Positions 33,265-33,480 of a stretch of 33,480 nucleotides of DNA are shown one piece after another. The stretch comes from Desulfobacteraceae bacterium (GTDB lineage Bacteria > Desulfobacterota > Desulfobacteria > Desulfobacterales > ETH-SRB1). Location of the stretch: NCBI GenBank assembly GCA_013202725.1, contig JABMRH010000192.1, positions 1 to 33,480 on the forward strand, read 5' to 3'. Positions within the stretch are counted from its first letter, which is position 1, and the number at the start of each line of letters is the position of its first letter. The notes below the pieces were generated by a model, which saw only the letters and a program-made list of their open reading frames with translations, did not search any database and was not told where the DNA came from. A program made the position numbers and the translations under genes.

Positions 33265-33283
33265 TGGGAGGTAGTATATGTAA
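33265..33283 (+). other. Ribosome-binding site with immediate start-stop (ATG TAA)
   Basis: GGGAGG (33267-33272) is followed at proper spacing by ATG (33278) and at once TAA. At the paralogous locus the CBS gene is followed by the same kind of GGGAGG site and the SLC13 start. This may be the remnant of a lost downstream gene or a start-stop regulatory element. Confidence 0.35.
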
Positions 33284-33385
33284 TCTAAAAACATATTGAT
33301 GATAGAATTTATATAGTATATTTTATTTTCTATAAAATAATGCGTTGGGCAGAATTAATAAGTGAATATGAACCGCAATAGCGAG

Positions 33386-33480
33386 CGCATTCCCCGTAGC
33401 TTGCTGCTGGGAATGCGAGCGAATCTAAAAATGGCTAATTTCCTTACGGTCGAAGATTCCCTGAAGCTTGCTACAGGGAA
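33386..33480. repeat. Two REP-like hairpins at the window end
   Basis: Hairpin 1: CGCATTCCC (33386-33394) pairs with GGGAATGCG (33409-33417). Hairpin 2: TTCCCTG (33457-33463) pairs with CAGGGAA (33474-33480) and may run past the window. Both share the AGCTTGCT core in the loop. The pattern fits dispersed intergenic palindromes; no gene was found in 33236-33480. Confidence 0.7.

Overview
The window reads as a chromosomal segment of an anaerobic Desulfobacterota bacterium, probably a Desulfobacterales-type sulfate reducer. This is an inference. It rests on the ATP synthase operon with paired b' and b subunits and no a/c genes, the membrane complex related to energy-converting hydrogenases, two SLC13 anion transporters, many signalling genes, and moderately AT-rich DNA. 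No tRNA, rRNA, CRISPR array or intact insertion sequence was seen.

Region 1 (1-9370, all on +) is housekeeping. It holds rodA, a bactofilin, the F1Fo operon atpF'-F-H-A-G-D-C behind a good sigma70-type promoter and ending in a hairpin terminator, a GlmU-like nucleotidyltransferase without its acetyltransferase half, zapB, zapA, and a 6S RNA in the expected place after zapA. A 143-bp nested palindromic element (9488-9630) follows. Then come a YrbG-type Ca2+/Na+ antiporter and, convergent with it, a large PEP-synthase-like protein whose PEP/pyruvate barrel is replaced by an unrecognised C-terminus.

Region 2 (13.5-21.9 kb, +) combines signalling and transport: a lone receiver protein, an SLC13/RCK_C transporter, a cytidylate-kinase-like protein, a second lone receiver, a membrane histidine kinase, a 72-residue Fis-type HTH protein, and then a CBS-domain protein with a second SLC13 transporter.

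Region 3 (22.0-29.4 kb, -) is a six-gene operon resembling hydrogenase-4 (HyfB, C, E, F, G, I order). The large subunit has lost both CxxC motifs that bind Ni-Fe, and the ferredoxin part of the small subunit keeps ligands for only one cluster. It therefore fits the 'Ehr' (energy-converting hydrogenase related) class rather than a hydrogenase. Region 4 (29.9-33.5 kb) holds an AT-rich left-handed beta-helix protein, a receiver-less sigma54 activator (PspF-like layout with GAFTGA), and a second CBS protein.

The strongest new observation joins regions 2, 3 and 4. Three promoters share one composite architecture at nearly fixed spacing. Each has a 22-bp dyad TTTTGGCA-N6-TGCCRAAA, then an IHF-like site, then a sigma54 -24/-12 element (TGGTATRAACMTTGCT). 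The dyad-to-promoter gap is 96, 95 and 95 bp, and the IHF-site-to-promoter distance is 42, 41 and 41 bp. They lie in front of the CBS/SLC13 pair, the Ehr-like operon and the second CBS gene. The receiver-less activator gene lies beside the third. I infer a small sigma54 regulon linking an ion-pumping redox complex to CBS (nucleotide-sensing) proteins and an anion transporter.
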